Below are positions 62,752-64,000 of a stretch of 64,000 bases of DNA, in pieces. Positions within the stretch are counted from its first letter, which is position 1, and each line of letters begins with the position of its first letter. A program made the translations under genes and the position numbers. The notes under the pieces are model-generated. The model was not told where the DNA came from. It searched no databases and saw only the letters and a list, made by a program, of their open reading frames with translations. This stretch comes from Maribellus sediminis (GTDB lineage Bacteria; Bacteroidota; Bacteroidia; Bacteroidales; Prolixibacteraceae), in contig NZ_WXUB01000002.1 of assembly GCF_011799805.1 (NCBI RefSeq), positions 248,001 to 312,000 of the forward strand. Reading direction: 5' to 3'.

Positions 62752-63474
62752 ATGGAGACATTTATCAACAGTTACCTTAAAAATCTCAAATGCATGAATC
62801 TCGAAACCGGTGATTTTCCCGGTCCGTTTCTAACCATCTCACGACAGGCAGGTTGTTCAGCACAACGAATTGCGATTAAGCTATCGAAAATCCTTACGGG
62901 TTACAGTTACATGTCGGAAACCAAAACTGACGCCGAATGGAAATGGGTCGATAAGAAGGTGTTTTCGGATGCTGTAGACGAAATGATCGACGAAGTTAAA
63001 TCGGGCGATTTCGATGATGCAGAAGAATCGGTTCAGTTTTTAAAAGAGGTGTCGCGTGCATTTTCCGACGAAACGATTTACGACATTTCGGATGAAAACC
63101 TCATAAACACTTTAAAAGGAATCATTTGCAGACTGGCCAATCAGGGAAGAACGATTATTGTTGGCCGATCGGCGGGTGTAATCCTGAAAGATGTTCCCAA
63201 CAAGCTAAACATCAGACTTGAGGCACCAACCGACTGGCGCATTCACCGGGTAATGCAGTTAAAGGATCTTAGTCGTGCCGAGGCTGAAACCTATATTAAC
63301 CAGGCCGATTCGAAACGTGATTCGTTTATTGAAAAAATAATTGGGCGAAAAGCCGAGAACAATGATTTTGATGTCATTTTTAATTATGCATCGCTGGAAG
63401 ATGATCAGATTGTTGATGCGGTTATCAACATTTTGAAGAATAAGCGAATTATTGCTTCGTTAAATGATGCATAA
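62752..63474 (+). CDS. Cytidylate kinase-like family protein (copy 2)
   Basis: 240 residues, same family and length as the protein at 8319-9041. Shared segments: GPFLTISRQAGCSAQRIAIKLSKIL (nucleotide loop without the GxxGSGK form), TIIVGRSAGVILKDVPNKLNIRLEAPTDWRIHRVMQLKDLSRAEAETYINQADSKRDSF and NDFDVIFNYASLEDDQIVDAVINIL. The middle 60 residues differ. A nucleotide kinase fold is likely; the substrate is unknown. Ends before the hairpins at 63.5 kb. Confidence 0.85.
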   Translation: METFINSYLKNLKCMNLETGDFPGPFLTISRQAGCSAQRIAIKLSKILTGYSYMSETKTDAEWKWVDKKVFSDAVDEMIDEVKSGDFDDAEESVQFLKEVSRAFSDETIYDISDENLINTLKGIICRLANQGRTIIVGRSAGVILKDVPNKLNIRLEAPTDWRIHRVMQLKDLSRAEAETYINQADSKRDSFIEKIIGRKAENNDFDVIFNYASLEDDQIVDAVINILKNKRIIASLNDA

Positions 63475-63777
63475 AACCTTAGAATTATTAAATTTACTCA
63501 CATGAATTAACGTCTCCGCTAACGGAGATATAAATACTTAAATCTCACCTTACAAGGGCCTTTTTTCGAAAAGGCCTTTTATTTTTGAAAAAACTTGCCC
63601 TACTGTGATGCATTTCTGATAAATATGACTTTAATTTGTATATAGAATTTTAAACGTACTTCACTTTCAAGCGGTTGTGTTGCCGTATAATTTTCTAAAC
63701 GTTCTTCTTAAACTTATTTTGCAGGCGTATTTAACGCCTAAACTTATTACATTTTAATTTAATTTTCTTTTTATTTT
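63475..63777. other. Intergenic region with three hairpins before the RRM gene
   Basis: No gene. TCTCCG-CTAA-CGGAGA lies at 63513-63528, an intrinsic terminator at 63557-63583, and AGGCGT-ATTTA-ACGCCT near 63723-63738 in the long AT-rich leader of the RRM gene. A clear TAnnTTTG box is not seen. Confidence 0.5.
63557..63583 (+). terminator. Intrinsic terminator after the cytidylate kinase-like gene
   Basis: Eight-bp arms GGCCTTTT (63557-63564) and AAAAGGCC (63569-63576) around TTCG, followed by a T-rich tail. Confidence 0.88.
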
Positions 63778-64000
63778 ATGAATTTATTTGTTGCACGGTT
63801 GAAGCCTACAATTACAGGCGAAAACCTCGAGGAACTCTTCTCAGTATTCGGAGAAGTAACATCAGCTAAAGTTATTATTGACAAAGAAACCGGAAACTCA
63901 AAAGGTTTTGGTTTTGTTGAAATGCCTAACGAAGAAGAAGCAAATGCAGCTATTGCAGGACTAAATGAAACGGAAGTAGAAGGTAACAACATCGTAGTAA
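63778..64000 (+). CDS. RNA-recognition-motif (RRM) protein, start only
   Basis: The first 74 residues (from ATG 63778) are a single RRM: MNLFVARLKPTITGENLEELFSVFG (RNP2-type strand NLFVARL), VTSAKVIIDKETGNSKGFGFVEM (RNP1 KGFGFVEM) and EEEANAAIAGLNETEVEGNNIVV. The frame runs off the window. Short RRM proteins are abundant in Bacteroidota, which lack Hfq and are thought to use them as RNA chaperones. The leader holds a GC hairpin (63723-63738), suggesting post-transcriptional control. Confidence 0.92.
   Translation, partial: MNLFVARLKPTITGENLEELFSVFGEVTSAKVIIDKETGNSKGFGFVEMPNEEEANAAIAGLNETEVEGNNIVV

Overview
The window looks like a chromosomal segment from a marine or sediment Bacteroidota, most like the Marinilabiliales/Prolixibacteraceae (Draconibacterium-like). 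This is inferred from gene content, not from a search. The evidence is: TonB-dependent receptors with carboxypeptidase-regulatory N-termini, a type IX secretion C-terminal domain, a BlaI/M56/TonB cluster, DUF349 repeats, an RRM-type RNA-binding protein, a fused alpha/beta 2-oxoacid dehydrogenase E1, a long YidC, and many promoters of the Bacteroidota type (-7 TAnnTTTG, -33 TTTG/TTG). There is no rRNA, CRISPR array, transposase or prophage. One tRNA (Pro, anticodon CGG) is present.

Layout. 1-2.3 kb: an esterase and a PL1 pectate lyase cut by the window edge. 2.6-6.6 kb: tRNA-Pro beside a palindromic repeat, a large DUF349 protein with five 40-residue tandem repeats, and a degenerate ArsC-like gene. 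6.7-14.3 kb: aminopeptidase P, a cytidylate kinase-like protein, then an MFS transporter / M81 peptidase / DUF1080-PHP cluster and a YdeI-like protein. 14.5-14.8 kb: an orphan plus-strand unit with promoter, paired ends and a strong terminator but no credible ORF. 14.8-18.1 kb: a metal cluster (Cys/His-rich protein, TonB receptor, HMA protein). 18.3-21.4 kb: two secreted or lipoprotein peptidases (M49, M28). 21.6-32.6 kb: housekeeping genes (FabI, PyrG-YidC, E2-E1-flavodoxin, PyrK-PyrD). 32.7-33.8 kb: an XRE regulator followed by three short tandem promoter-terminator units. 34.8-44.2 kb: a surface peptidase-like propeller protein, membrane proteins, a membrane LuxR regulator, a TPR protein and the BlaI/M56/TonB cluster with repeated palindromic boxes. 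44.3-64 kb: nitrilase, alcohol dehydrogenase, phosphoesterase, class I fumarase, a membrane protein/winged-helix pair, a T9SS protein, sialate O-acetylesterase, TonB receptor, PhzF, a PQQ-like propeller lipoprotein, methyltransferase, FRG protein, two oxidoreductases, a second cytidylate kinase-like protein and the start of an RRM protein.

The most unusual element is the 32.7-33.35 kb array. Three units each begin with the same 14-bp near-palindrome (TTTGCATATGTAAA) supplying the -33 TTTG, followed 19-20 bp later by a -7 box, and each ends about 80-130 bp later in a hairpin. None holds a plausible ORF. The array lies directly behind an XRE-family gene whose own -7 box has the same TACATTTGTA sequence as two of the units. 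I read this as a tandem small-RNA array under common control, possibly by the adjacent regulator. The promoters and hairpins are visible; the RNAs and their function are inference.
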